64,000 nucleotides of DNA from an uncultured Eubacteriales bacterium. Its GTDB lineage: Bacteria > Bacillota > Clostridia > Oscillospirales > Acutalibacteraceae. The notes below the pieces were generated by a model, which was not told the DNA's origin, searched no databases, and saw only the letters and a program-made list of their open reading frames with translations. The stretch is taken from positions 124,001 through 188,000 of the forward strand of contig CASFBL010000002.1 in the NCBI GenBank assembly GCA_949292775.1, given 5' to 3'. A program made the position numbers and the translations under genes. Within the stretch, counting starts at the first letter, position 1, and each line of letters starts with the position of its first letter. This document shows positions 23,738 through 32,595 of the stretch, piece by piece.

Positions 23738-25043
23738 GAAAATCGTAAACGGGGAAGAAAAAATCTCGCTGGTGGGCCTCGGCTATGTCGGTATGCCGAT
23801 TGCAGTTGCCTTTTCTAAGAAAGTCAAGGTTATCGGCTATGACTTAAATGCCGCAAAAATTGAATTATATAAAAACGGCGTTGACCCGACCAATGAAGTC
23901 GGCAACGAGGCGATTCAAAATTGCACCGTCGAATTTACCGCCGATGAAACGAAGCTGCGCGAAGCGAAATTTCATATTGTCGCTGTGCCCACGCCTGTAA
24001 ACGACGACCACACGCCGGACTTAACGCCGGTCGAGGGCGCATCTCACACCGTCGGCCGCAACCTCACGAAAGGCTCGGTCGTCGTCTATGAAAGCACGGT
24101 TTATCCCGGCGTGACGGAGGACATCTGCGTGCCGATTCTCGAAAAAGAGTCAGGGCTTAAATGCGGCGTGGATTTCAAAATCGGCTATTCGCCCGAACGC
24201 ATCAACCCCGGCGATAAGGTGCACCGCTTAGAAACCATTACCAAGATTGTCAGCGGTATGGATGAGGAAACTTTGGACACCGTGGCGAAGGTCTATGAAC
24301 TGGTCGTTGAAGCCGGCGTGCACCGCGCGGAAAGCATCAAGGTTGCCGAAGCGGCGAAAGTCATTGAAAACAGCCAGCGCGACATCAACATCGCCTTTAT
24401 GAATGAGCTTTCAATCATCTTCAACAAAATGGGGATTGACACCCAGTCCGTCTTGAAAGCCGCGGGCACAAAATGGAATTTCCTGAAATTCTATCCGGGG
24501 CTTGTCGGCGGGCACTGCATCGGCGTTGACCCCTATTACCTTACCTATAAGGCGGAGGAACTCGGTTATCACAGCCAGATTATCCTTTCCGGCCGCCGCA
24601 TTAACGACGATATGGGCAAATATGTCGCGGAAAACACCGTGAAGCATTTGATTAAAGCCGACGTGTCGATTAAAAACGCGCGTGTTGCGATTTTGGGCTT
24701 CACCTTTAAAGAGAACTGCCCCGATACCCGCAACACGAAGATTATCGATATTGTCAAAGAACTCGGGGAATACGGCATTACGCCGGTGATTACCGACCCG
24801 ACTGCCGACCGCGCCGAAGCGAAGCGGCTTTACGGCGTGGAGTTTGTCGACATGGATTCGATCAAAGACTGCGACGCCGTGATTCTCGCCGTGGCGCACG
24901 AAGCATTCAAAGGTCTTACACAGGCGGACTTTGACAAAATGTTCAAAGCTGTCGACAACAGCAAGAAAGTGCTGGTCGATATTAAAGGGCTTCTCGACCG
25001 CAAACAATATGAGGCGGCGGGCTATCAATATTGGAGACTGTAA
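23721..25043 (+). CDS. UDP-N-acetylhexosamine 6-dehydrogenase (WbpO/TviB-like)
   Basis: NAD-dependent four-electron oxidation of UDP-GalNAc or UDP-GlcNAc to the uronic acid. The 440-residue protein has the N-terminal VGLGYVGMPIAVAFSKK dinucleotide site, the conserved YSPERINPGD, the catalytic Cys in GGHCIGVDPYYL, and the C-terminal FTFKENCPDTRNTK. The YSPERINPGD signature is the WbpO/TviB subgroup, pointing to UDP-GalNAcA with the WbpP-like epimerase at 27931. ATGs at 23715, 23721 and 23724 are all possible; GGGG spacing fits 23721 or 23724 best. It overlaps the GT4 gene. Confidence 0.92.
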   Translation: MMNLYEKIVNGEEKISLVGLGYVGMPIAVAFSKKVKVIGYDLNAAKIELYKNGVDPTNEVGNEAIQNCTVEFTADETKLREAKFHIVAVPTPVNDDHTPDLTPVEGASHTVGRNLTKGSVVVYESTVYPGVTEDICVPILEKESGLKCGVDFKIGYSPERINPGDKVHRLETITKIVSGMDEETLDTVAKVYELVVEAGVHRAESIKVAEAAKVIENSQRDINIAFMNELSIIFNKMGIDTQSVLKAAGTKWNFLKFYPGLVGGHCIGVDPYYLTYKAEELGYHSQIILSGRRINDDMGKYVAENTVKHLIKADVSIKNARVAILGFTFKENCPDTRNTKIIDIVKELGEYGITPVITDPTADRAEAKRLYGVEFVDMDSIKDCDAVILAVAHEAFKGLTQADFDKMFKAVDNSKKVLVDIKGLLDRKQYEAAGYQYWRL

Positions 25044-25046
25044 AAT

Positions 25047-26630
25047 ATGACTGATACAACACGCCTGAAAAGCGAGCTGAACCAAAGAGAAGATTTGCAG
25101 CATTTGCTTTTCAGAAGAGGCTATCTTTTTTCAAATCGTCCGGATATTGATTTGTCGGGGTATCCGTTTTACAACCATTGGAACCGAGAACAGGTCAATT
25201 CTGAATTTTATTTGTATTTGCATAACGAACAGCACAAATACATTTTCCGCCGTGACGGTCTGACGCTGGTGCTTGTCGGTCATGCGTATGACCCGTTTGC
25301 TATGGTGTCGGATGAAAATGTCATTTTGGAGAATTGCGCAAATGCTTATTTAAGCGGCAAAGAAACTTTCCTGGATGCGGTCAGTTCGCTTACCGGCATA
25401 CATTTAATTGCGGTTTTTTCCGGGCAGGAAAATTTGTTTGTTCAAGACTGCTCCGGTATGAAATCCTGCTATTACGGCGCTTGCGGGGAAAATATTTATA
25501 TCACTTCGCATTGCGCTGTCATCGGCGATATTGATGCCCCGAAAAAGAACGCCTTTGCGCAAAAGCTGCTGCAAAGCCGTTCCTTTACACACGGCAGCAA
25601 ATATCTTCCGGGGGATTTGACGATTTACGAAGGTTTTTCGCGTTTGGGGCCGAACCTTTATCTGCGCCTTTGCAACGCCCTGTTTTCCGTCAAAAGATTT
25701 TACCCGGCTGCGCCGCACCCCGAAGTCTCGCAAGACGACCGGGAGATAGCCGAGAAAATTGCAAAGCTGATTAAAAACAACACAGCGTTGTGTGCCGAAA
25801 AATGGAAACGTCCTGCAATCTCACTTTCCGGCGGGGTGGACAGCCGTACAACGCTTGCGAGCGCAAACGGCAATTATGATAAATTTCAATATTACAGCTT
25901 TTTCAGTAAGCCACAGGAAAAAAGCGACGCGCAGGCGGCACATAATATTTGCCAAGCGCTGGGGTTAGAGCATAAGATTTATCCGATTGCCGAAGAAAAC
26001 GAGGCTTATCCGGATTTTGACCTTTACCGGCAAATTGTTTTGCACAACAGTGCCGGAATCAGCCCGTTGAAAGATAATGAAGTTCGTAAATATATTTTCT
26101 TGAGTACATTAAATGATTTTGATGTGGAATTAAAATCCTGGGCTTCGGAAATCGGCAGAGCGTTTTGGGAAAGAAGATATGGCTTTCAGTTGCCCGATAA
26201 GCTCGTCCCGAGGCATTTCAGTATTTTCCAAACGCGGTATTTCGGCGCGCCGCTGCTTTTGCGGCAAAGCGATAAAGCCTATGCCGAGTTTCTTGAGAAA
26301 TCCTCTTTTACTTATCCGATGTATAATTATGAAAATTCGGATCTGTTTTATTGGGAATACCGTTTCGGTTCCTGGGGGACGATTGTAACAAACGGACAGG
26401 ATATTTTTAATTTTGAAGTTACCATGCCGTTGAACAATCGAAAAATTATGGATATGTTTTTATGGTATCCGCACGCGTTCCGAAGAGCTGACGGCGTAAA
26501 TCAGGCAGTCACTGTCATAAATGAACCCAAAATGCAGGAGATTGCTTTTAACGTGCACAATGACTATCTGAACAAAAAACGGTTGCTTTTGGAAACCGTT
26601 TACTATCGGTACAGAATGTTTTTAAAATAA
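25047..26630 (+). CDS. Asparagine synthetase-like protein without glutaminase cysteine
   Basis: A 527-residue protein. Residues 1-220 resemble the class II amidotransferase fold of AsnB in layout (LTGIHLIAVFSG, KSCYYGAC) but start MTDTTRL with no N-terminal Cys, so no glutamine hydrolysis is expected. The C-terminal half is an ATP-pyrophosphatase with the PP-loop SLSGGVDSRTTL (SGGVDS at 261-266). Related AsnB-like proteins in O-antigen loci (WbpS type) amidate uronic acids; with UDP-GalNAcA made here, an amide is a fair guess. It would need free ammonia or an amine from elsewhere. It lies 3 bases after the dehydrogenase stop, with no clear ribosome site. Confidence 0.75.
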   Translation: MTDTTRLKSELNQREDLQHLLFRRGYLFSNRPDIDLSGYPFYNHWNREQVNSEFYLYLHNEQHKYIFRRDGLTLVLVGHAYDPFAMVSDENVILENCANAYLSGKETFLDAVSSLTGIHLIAVFSGQENLFVQDCSGMKSCYYGACGENIYITSHCAVIGDIDAPKKNAFAQKLLQSRSFTHGSKYLPGDLTIYEGFSRLGPNLYLRLCNALFSVKRFYPAAPHPEVSQDDREIAEKIAKLIKNNTALCAEKWKRPAISLSGGVDSRTTLASANGNYDKFQYYSFFSKPQEKSDAQAAHNICQALGLEHKIYPIAEENEAYPDFDLYRQIVLHNSAGISPLKDNEVRKYIFLSTLNDFDVELKSWASEIGRAFWERRYGFQLPDKLVPRHFSIFQTRYFGAPLLLRQSDKAYAEFLEKSSFTYPMYNYENSDLFYWEYRFGSWGTIVTNGQDIFNFEVTMPLNNRKIMDMFLWYPHAFRRADGVNQAVTVINEPKMQEIAFNVHNDYLNKKRLLLETVYYRYRMFLK

Positions 26631-26732
26631 AGAAAATACATTCTGTGCAAAAATACAGAACAGCCTTTATCGGCGTGCATTTTTACCGGGCGCTTCTCAA
26701 AAGAGCCGTAAAAAAATTGCGTGAGATTCCGA

Positions 26733-26761
26733 TTGCGGTATTTCTGTTGTTAACGTAAAAT
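26733..26761 (+). promoter_or_regulatory. Possible internal promoter in the polysaccharide locus
   Basis: TTGCGG (26733-26738), 17 bases, TAAAAT (26756-26761) in the 209-base gap between the asparagine-synthetase-like and ATP-grasp genes. No terminator is evident in this gap. The -35 is poor, so this is tentative. Confidence 0.35.
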
Positions 26762-26839
26762 AGCGGTAAAGAGGGCTGATTTTAAGAAGCAGTATTTTCT
26801 GTGCTGCTTCTGGATTACCGTTTTAAGGAGAGGACTTTT

Positions 26840-27832
26840 ATGAGCGTACTTCATAAATTGCATAATGTTTGGACACAAACGCGGAGCGACGCGACAGAAA
26901 TCGTTAAAAAGAACCACGGGTCTCGACTGAAAACCGAACTGGATATTTTATATTGTTTGCTCAAATATAAAGCGAGTCCGAGCAATTATTTAAAGTTTGA
27001 ATTTTACAATTTGAACGCGGCGCAGCGTGCGACCTATGTCACTTACGGCTTAAGCTGTAAGATGATTCAAAAATTCAATGACCCGAAAGATATCGACATT
27101 TTTGAAGATAAGCTCCGATTCGCCGAGGTGTTCCGAGATATGTTCGGCAGAGCGTATTTGGATGTTTCCAAAATGACGTTCGAGGATTTTCAAACTTTCT
27201 GCCGGGGGCAGGAAAAGTTTATCTGCAAGCCTGTCGACGGCTCGCAGGGTGCGGATATTTTTGTGTACCATATAGAAGACCGCGACTTACAACAGGTATA
27301 TGAAGAAATCAAAAAAGAACACGCAACCGGCTATATGCTGGAGGAATGGATTCAGCAACACCCGGTGTTGTCGGCGATCTATCCGAACGCGGTGAATTGT
27401 CTGCGTGTTATTACGGTTTATGATGGAAAAACCACTGACTTTTTAACCGGCGGCGTTACTTTCAGTCTCGGTTCGGAAATTGCGAACGGCAGCCAGCCTT
27501 CCATTGTGGCGCCTGTTGATTTTGAAACCGGAATTTTGAACAAGCCGGCCGCAACTTTCGGCAGTGAGCTTTATGAAAATCACCCCGTGACCGGGGCGCG
27601 GATTTTGGGCGTGCAGTTGCCGTTTTGGAAAGAGACGCTGGATTTGCTTCGGCGCGCAAGCGAGCGCGTGCCGTCCGTCGGCTATATCGGCTGGGACGTG
27701 GCAATTTCAACGACCGGTCCTGTTTTGATTGAAGGCAACACGAAGCCGGGCTATAAATATTATCAGATTCCCGCGCACTTGGAAAACGGGATCGGCAACC
27801 GTGCAATCTATGAAAGAAAACTGAATGCATAA
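26840..27832 (+). CDS. Sugar-transfer-associated ATP-grasp protein
   Basis: A 330-residue ATP-grasp enzyme of the group found in glycan loci. ATP-grasp proteins join a carboxylate to an amine or thiol through an acyl phosphate. Visible are FICKPVDGSQGADIFVY (ATP-binding Lys and glycine loop, about 136-152), the Glu pair in YMLEEWIQQHP, VNCLRVITVYDGK and the metal-binding end GPVLIEGNTKPGYKY. The ATG at 26840 follows AAGGAGAGG. It probably attaches an amino acid or similar group to a uronic acid residue or precursor; no substrate can be read from the sequence. Confidence 0.82.
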   Translation: MSVLHKLHNVWTQTRSDATEIVKKNHGSRLKTELDILYCLLKYKASPSNYLKFEFYNLNAAQRATYVTYGLSCKMIQKFNDPKDIDIFEDKLRFAEVFRDMFGRAYLDVSKMTFEDFQTFCRGQEKFICKPVDGSQGADIFVYHIEDRDLQQVYEEIKKEHATGYMLEEWIQQHPVLSAIYPNAVNCLRVITVYDGKTTDFLTGGVTFSLGSEIANGSQPSIVAPVDFETGILNKPAATFGSELYENHPVTGARILGVQLPFWKETLDLLRRASERVPSVGYIGWDVAISTTGPVLIEGNTKPGYKYYQIPAHLENGIGNRAIYERKLNA

Positions 27833-27930
27833 TTCCCGATAGGGAAATGCAGTTTTGCGCGATGGTTTGGTTCGGTCTCAACCCGACAAACGTCGTGCGA
27901 CATAAATTTAGAATAACAGAGGGTATCAGA

Positions 27931-28905
27931 ATGGGCTATCAAGAAATTCAATTTCCTAAAAATACAACGTTTTTAGTGACCGGCGCCGCGGGCTTTATCG
28001 GCTCCAATCTTTGTGAGGCACTTCTCAACAAAGGGTGTAAAGTAAAAGCCCTTGACGACCTTTCCACAGGGAAACAGGAAAATATTGATTTGTTTTTAGA
28101 CAATCCGAATTACACCTTTATTAAAGGCGATATTAAAGACTTGGAAGTTTGTGTGAAAGCCTGTGAGGGCGTAGATTATGTTCTCCATCAGGCGGCGTGG
28201 GGGAGCGTGCCGCGTTCTTTGGAAATGCCGTTGTTTTATAATAAAAACAATATCGAAGGCACGTTGAATATGCTCGAAGCCGCACGGCAAAACGGTGTGA
28301 AAAAATTTGTTTACGCGTCAAGCTCGTCCGTTTACGGCGACGAACCGAACCTGCCGAAAACGGAGGGCCGCGAGGGCAATTTGCTTTCCCCTTATGCGCT
28401 GACCAAGCGCTGTGATGAGGAATGGGCAAAACTTTACACCAAGTTTTACGGGCTCGACACCTACGGTATGCGCTATTTTAACGTGTTCGGCCGTCGGCAG
28501 GACCCGGACGGCGCTTATGCCGCGGTCATTCCGAAATTTTTAAAACAGCTGATGCACGGCGAAACCCCGACCATTAACGGCGACGGGAAACAAAGCCGCG
28601 ACTTCACTTATATCGACAATGTCATTGAAGCGAACTTAAAGGCTTGCCTTGCGCCGCACGAAGCGGCGGGCGAGGCGTTCAATATCGCTTACGGCGGCCG
28701 GGAATTTTTGATTGACATTTACTACGGCCTTACCAAAGCGCTCGGCGTCAATATCGAACCGAACTTCGGCCCCGACCGCAAAGGGGACATCAAGCACTCC
28801 AACGCGGATATTTCCAAGGCGAAAAAGCTGCTTGGCTATGACCCGGATTACAGCTTTGAAGACGGCATCGCGCTTGCGATTGATTGGTACAAAGCCAATT
28901 TGTAA
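27931..28905 (+). CDS. NAD-dependent epimerase (WbpP-like UDP-GlcNAc 4-epimerase)
   Basis: Short-chain epimerase of 324 residues: VTGAAGFIGSNLCEAL nucleotide site, catalytic SSSSVYGD and YALTKRCDE (Tyr-x3-Lys), and QAAWGSVPRSLEMP. The GSVPRS segment is the signature of the WbpP subgroup, which prefers N-acetylated UDP-hexosamines. It should supply UDP-GalNAc for the WbpO-like dehydrogenase and perhaps the glycosyltransferases. The ATG at 27931 has only a weak GAGGGTATCAG site, but earlier codons lack family similarity. Confidence 0.9.
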   Translation: MGYQEIQFPKNTTFLVTGAAGFIGSNLCEALLNKGCKVKALDDLSTGKQENIDLFLDNPNYTFIKGDIKDLEVCVKACEGVDYVLHQAAWGSVPRSLEMPLFYNKNNIEGTLNMLEAARQNGVKKFVYASSSSVYGDEPNLPKTEGREGNLLSPYALTKRCDEEWAKLYTKFYGLDTYGMRYFNVFGRRQDPDGAYAAVIPKFLKQLMHGETPTINGDGKQSRDFTYIDNVIEANLKACLAPHEAAGEAFNIAYGGREFLIDIYYGLTKALGVNIEPNFGPDRKGDIKHSNADISKAKKLLGYDPDYSFEDGIALAIDWYKANL

Positions 28906-28943
28906 TTATGCACTTTAAAAACATTTTGCAGAGAGGGAACGGA

Positions 28944-29996
28944 ATGGATAGCACAGCACAGGGAATAATGCCGAAAGTCTTTGTCATTATTCCGGTTTAT
29001 AAGACTGAAAAATATTTACAAGCCTGCGTGGAGTCGGTTGTTGCGCAGGATTACGCCGACTTGCAAATTCTGCTTGTGGACGACGGTTCGCCTGACGGTT
29101 CGCCGAAACTTTGCGATGCTTTGGCTGAGCAATATGCAAATGTCCGCGTGATTCACAAAACCAACGGTGGGCTTTCTTCCGCGCGAAACGCAGGACTGGA
29201 GTACATTCCCGAAGACACAAAATATGTTCTGTTTTTAGATTCGGACGACCGGCTTGCCACGGGGGCTGTTGCTGGCTTGGCGGCGGAAGCCTTGCGAACA
29301 AAAGCCGAAATTGTTATGCCGGACCGTTATGAAAAAGTCTTTGAAGAAAGCGGAAAAACCCAAACCGCATTTTTGTTTTCAAAGCAGTATCAAATCGAAG
29401 ACCCGATACAGTTTGCTTTAGATGTTGTGATTGAAAACGCAAGGGCTTGGCGCGCCACTTCTGTTCTTTACAGCTATGATTTGCTGAAAAGAACCGGCGC
29501 ACGGTTCCCGGAAGGCTATATTTCGGAGGACATTGTCTTTAATTTGCAGTTATATGGCAGTGCCAATCGAATTGCTTTCTATCCGCACGCAACGCTTTTG
29601 AACTTGAAACGGACAGGGAGCATATCCAGTTCGTTTACGCCCGGACTTGAAAAATCGTTTTTCTATATTGATATGTGTGCGCGGGAATTTACAAAAAAAG
29701 CGGGGGTGGACCCTGCCGTCGCCGACCAAAAAACAAATGCGCTTTTGTGCCGGAACATGGTTGTGTTTTTCTTTTCGATTATGTCTTCTAAAAATCCGAT
29801 GGATAAAGCACAGAAGCAGAAATACATTTTCGATTTGCTCGATGACACGCGTGTAAAAAAAGCAGTGCACCAAAAGCATAAGGTGCCGAATTTTGAGCGG
29901 CGTACCGTTCGCGCTGCATTTGCCATAGTTTATTTTTTGATGCGGCACGGCTGGAACAAAGCGATGATTGCTTTGCTGGAAATGGTCCGAAGATGA
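28944..29996 (+). CDS. Glycosyltransferase family 2
   Basis: A 350-residue GT-A fold transferase: VFVIIPVYKTEKYLQACVES, VDDGSPDGS, NGGLSSARNAGL and LDSDDR (DxD) are all present within the first 115 residues. Further on is a SEDIVFNLQLY motif (catalytic base ED). The C-terminal 130 residues are family-variable with no clear membrane helix. The ATG at 28944 follows GAGAGGGAACGG. It adds one sugar of the repeat unit, identity unknown. Confidence 0.9.
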   Translation: MDSTAQGIMPKVFVIIPVYKTEKYLQACVESVVAQDYADLQILLVDDGSPDGSPKLCDALAEQYANVRVIHKTNGGLSSARNAGLEYIPEDTKYVLFLDSDDRLATGAVAGLAAEALRTKAEIVMPDRYEKVFEESGKTQTAFLFSKQYQIEDPIQFALDVVIENARAWRATSVLYSYDLLKRTGARFPEGYISEDIVFNLQLYGSANRIAFYPHATLLNLKRTGSISSSFTPGLEKSFFYIDMCAREFTKKAGVDPAVADQKTNALLCRNMVVFFFSIMSSKNPMDKAQKQKYIFDLLDDTRVKKAVHQKHKVPNFERRTVRAAFAIVYFLMRHGWNKAMIALLEMVRR

Positions 29997-30006
29997 AGGG
30001 AGAAGT

Positions 30007-31299
30007 ATGCGGATTTTAGTTTTGTCAAATACGGCTTGGGATGACCAAAATAGCTTCGGCAGTTCTTTTTCCAATATTTTTTCCGGCATACAAGGGCTGC
30101 AAATTGCAAATATTTATTGCCGATACGGAACCCCCAACAATACCGTAGCTTCCGAATACTTTCAAATTACAGAAAAATCTTTGCTACGCAATTTAAAGTC
30201 CAGGTCCCATCCTTCCGGAAAACGGGTTTTGGTTGACGAGGCCGGTATGCAACTTAACGCACATGAGCAAGCCACATTCGATACGGCACGCAAGAAAAGA
30301 TGGAAAATATTTTTCTGGTTGCGCGATTTAATTTGGCTTGTCGGACGGTGGCGTTCGCCACAGTTGCAGGCATTTATCGATGATTTTAAGCCTGATTTGA
30401 TTTTTCAACCGGTGTATTATTCCAACTATCTGTTGCAGATAGCGCAATATCTCAAAGCCTATACCGGTGTTCCGATGGTCGGTTATATTTCTGACGATTG
30501 CTATACCCTACGACAGTTTAACCTGTCGCCGCTGTATTGGTTAGACAGGCTGCACAAGCGAAAAAAAGTGAAAAAAGTGATTCGGCAATGTGAACTGTTG
30601 TATGTCATCTCCGATATTCAAAAGCAGGACTATGAAAAAGCATTTGGAGTTCCGTGTAAAATTTTAACGAAATCCGCCGACTTTTCCGGCGAACCACCCG
30701 TGAAAACCCAATACAATTTCCCGTTGCAGCTGGTATTTACCGGCAACATTGGCACAAACCGCTGGAAAAGCCTTGCCATGATTGCAGAGGCTTTGGAGCA
30801 AATCAACCAAAACGGCGTGCGCGCCCAACTGCGGATTTACACCGCCACGCCGCTGACCGCGAAAATGGAAAAGGCGCTCAAGAAAGGCGACTCTTCTTTC
30901 ATCATGGGCAGTGTTCCCGCAAGCGAAGTGCCGCAGCTTCAGTCTGACGCCGATATTCTTGTGCATGTGGAAGCCTTGGATTTGAAAAATAAGCTGGCGG
31001 TCCGTCAATCTTTTTCTACAAAACTGGTTGACTATTTTAAAGCGGCGCGCCCGATTTTGGCGGTTGGCCCGCGCGATGTGGCTTCCATCGACCACTTGAT
31101 TCGCAATGACTGTGCGCTGACGGGTGAAACGGTGGAGGAAGTGAAACAGGCGCTCCTGTCTGTTTTGGACAACCCCGACAAGCTCAAAGACTTGTCACAA
31201 AAAGCCTATGCTTGCGGTAAGAAATACCACGATAAGGACAAGATGCACCAAATGCTGCAAACGGATTTGGAAACAATTGCAAGGGGAGAAAAGGCTTGA
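30007..31299 (+). CDS. Glycosyltransferase (GT-B, GT4-like)
   Basis: A 430-residue GT-B-like protein. The N-terminal half starts RILVLSNTAWDDQNSFGSS, and the C-terminal half has LVFTGNIGTNRWKSLAMIA and a late segment FSTKLVDYFKAARPILAVG that aligns in style with glycan transferases of capsule loci. The canonical EX7E is degenerate, so the family call is looser than for its neighbours. The ATG at 30007 follows GAAGGGAGAAG. It overlaps the next gene by 4 bases (TTGA). Confidence 0.78.
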   Translation: MRILVLSNTAWDDQNSFGSSFSNIFSGIQGLQIANIYCRYGTPNNTVASEYFQITEKSLLRNLKSRSHPSGKRVLVDEAGMQLNAHEQATFDTARKKRWKIFFWLRDLIWLVGRWRSPQLQAFIDDFKPDLIFQPVYYSNYLLQIAQYLKAYTGVPMVGYISDDCYTLRQFNLSPLYWLDRLHKRKKVKKVIRQCELLYVISDIQKQDYEKAFGVPCKILTKSADFSGEPPVKTQYNFPLQLVFTGNIGTNRWKSLAMIAEALEQINQNGVRAQLRIYTATPLTAKMEKALKKGDSSFIMGSVPASEVPQLQSDADILVHVEALDLKNKLAVRQSFSTKLVDYFKAARPILAVGPRDVASIDHLIRNDCALTGETVEEVKQALLSVLDNPDKLKDLSQKAYACGKKYHDKDKMHQMLQTDLETIARGEKA

Positions 31300-32519
31300 A
31301 GATTTTGCAGATTAACGCGGTCAATAAAATTGCAAGCACAGGCAGAACCACATCTGAAATGGCGGCTTTTTTACGAAATGCGGGTCACTCTTGCGTGGTA
31401 GCCTATTCTGTAGGACCGCAAGAAAACTCTAACTGGGAATATCAAATCGGTTCTAAAGCCGACGCAAAGCTGCACGGGCTTTTCTCCCGTATTTCCGGCA
31501 AACAGGGCTATTTTTCCATGCGCGCCACCCGAAAGCTGTTGGACTTTACAGACCGGTTTGCGCCGGATATTGTTGTTCTCCGTAATCTGCACGCAAATTA
31601 CATCCATTTACCTATGCTTTTGCAGTATTTGGCACAAAAGAATATTGCAACGGTTGCCGTTTTGCACGACTGCTGGTTTTACACCGGAAAATGTTGCCAC
31701 TATACCGTAGCGGGGTGTTACAAATGGCGTGAAAGCTGCGGAAATTGTCCGGCACTAAAAAAATATAATACAAGCTGGTTTTTTGACAAAACAGCAGAAA
31801 TGCTGGCGGATAAAAAAGCGTTGTTCAGTGCAATTCCTCGGCTTGGTGTTGTCGGTGTATCCGACTGGTTGACAAATGAAGCCAAAAAAGCACCGGTATT
31901 TCAAAATGCTAAAGTGATTGAGAGAATCTACAACTGGGTCGATACCAAAACTTTTGCGCCGCATGAAACAACAGCGCTTCGGCAAAAGCTGAATTTGCAG
32001 GATAAAAAGGTGATTTTGTGTGTGGCGAGCGGCTGGACAAAAGACAAAGGGCTTGATACTGTTTTGCAGCTTGCCGACCGACTTACTGATGAACAGCGGT
32101 TGCTTCTTGTCGGGTGCGTCCCGGAAGGCGTTGTTTTGAATAGCAATGTCCTCCACATTCCGCAAACACATAATATAGAAGAACTGGTTTCCTATTATTC
32201 CATGGCGGATGTGTTTTTTCAGCCGTCTCTGGAAGAAACATTCGGGAAAGTCTCGGCGGAAGCGCTTTCCTGCGGAACGCCGGTGGTGTGTTTTAACTCG
32301 ACCGCGAACCCCGAACTTGTCGGGAAGGAATGCGGCGCCGTGGTGTCAATCGGCGATGTGGATGCGCTTATAGAACAAATCGGCAACATTCTCGGAAACG
32401 GGAAAGATGCATATGTGAAGCCGTGTCGGGATTTTGCCTTGCAAAATTTCGACTTGGATAAGAATATGCAGCAATATATACGGCTGTTTGAAACTCTAAC
32501 TCTATGCGAGAATAAATAG
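31296..32519 (+). CDS. Glycosyltransferase family 4 with Cys-rich loop (WcaC/WcaL-like)
   Basis: A 407-residue GT-B enzyme. It carries the distinctive HDCWFYTGKC loop followed by further cysteines (AGCYKW, ESCGNCP), as in colanic-acid-type transferases, where this may bind a metal. The C-terminal half has SGWTKDKGLDTVL, QPSLEETFGKVSAEALSCG (EX7E) and GAVVSIGD. The start is TTG overlapping the preceding stop. A 76-base gap follows before the next transferase. Confidence 0.88.
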   Translation: MKILQINAVNKIASTGRTTSEMAAFLRNAGHSCVVAYSVGPQENSNWEYQIGSKADAKLHGLFSRISGKQGYFSMRATRKLLDFTDRFAPDIVVLRNLHANYIHLPMLLQYLAQKNIATVAVLHDCWFYTGKCCHYTVAGCYKWRESCGNCPALKKYNTSWFFDKTAEMLADKKALFSAIPRLGVVGVSDWLTNEAKKAPVFQNAKVIERIYNWVDTKTFAPHETTALRQKLNLQDKKVILCVASGWTKDKGLDTVLQLADRLTDEQRLLLVGCVPEGVVLNSNVLHIPQTHNIEELVSYYSMADVFFQPSLEETFGKVSAEALSCGTPVVCFNSTANPELVGKECGAVVSIGDVDALIEQIGNILGNGKDAYVKPCRDFALQNFDLDKNMQQYIRLFETLTLCENK

Positions 32520-32595
32520 CAGCAAAATGCCTCATGGAAAAACCGCCCGATAAGGCTGTATTATTAACATACCATATATGAATACTGAGGGAAAA

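Noticed and set aside
24411..25103. 230-codon open frame on the minus strand
   Set aside because: It is antisense to the UDP-sugar dehydrogenase gene with no supporting signal.
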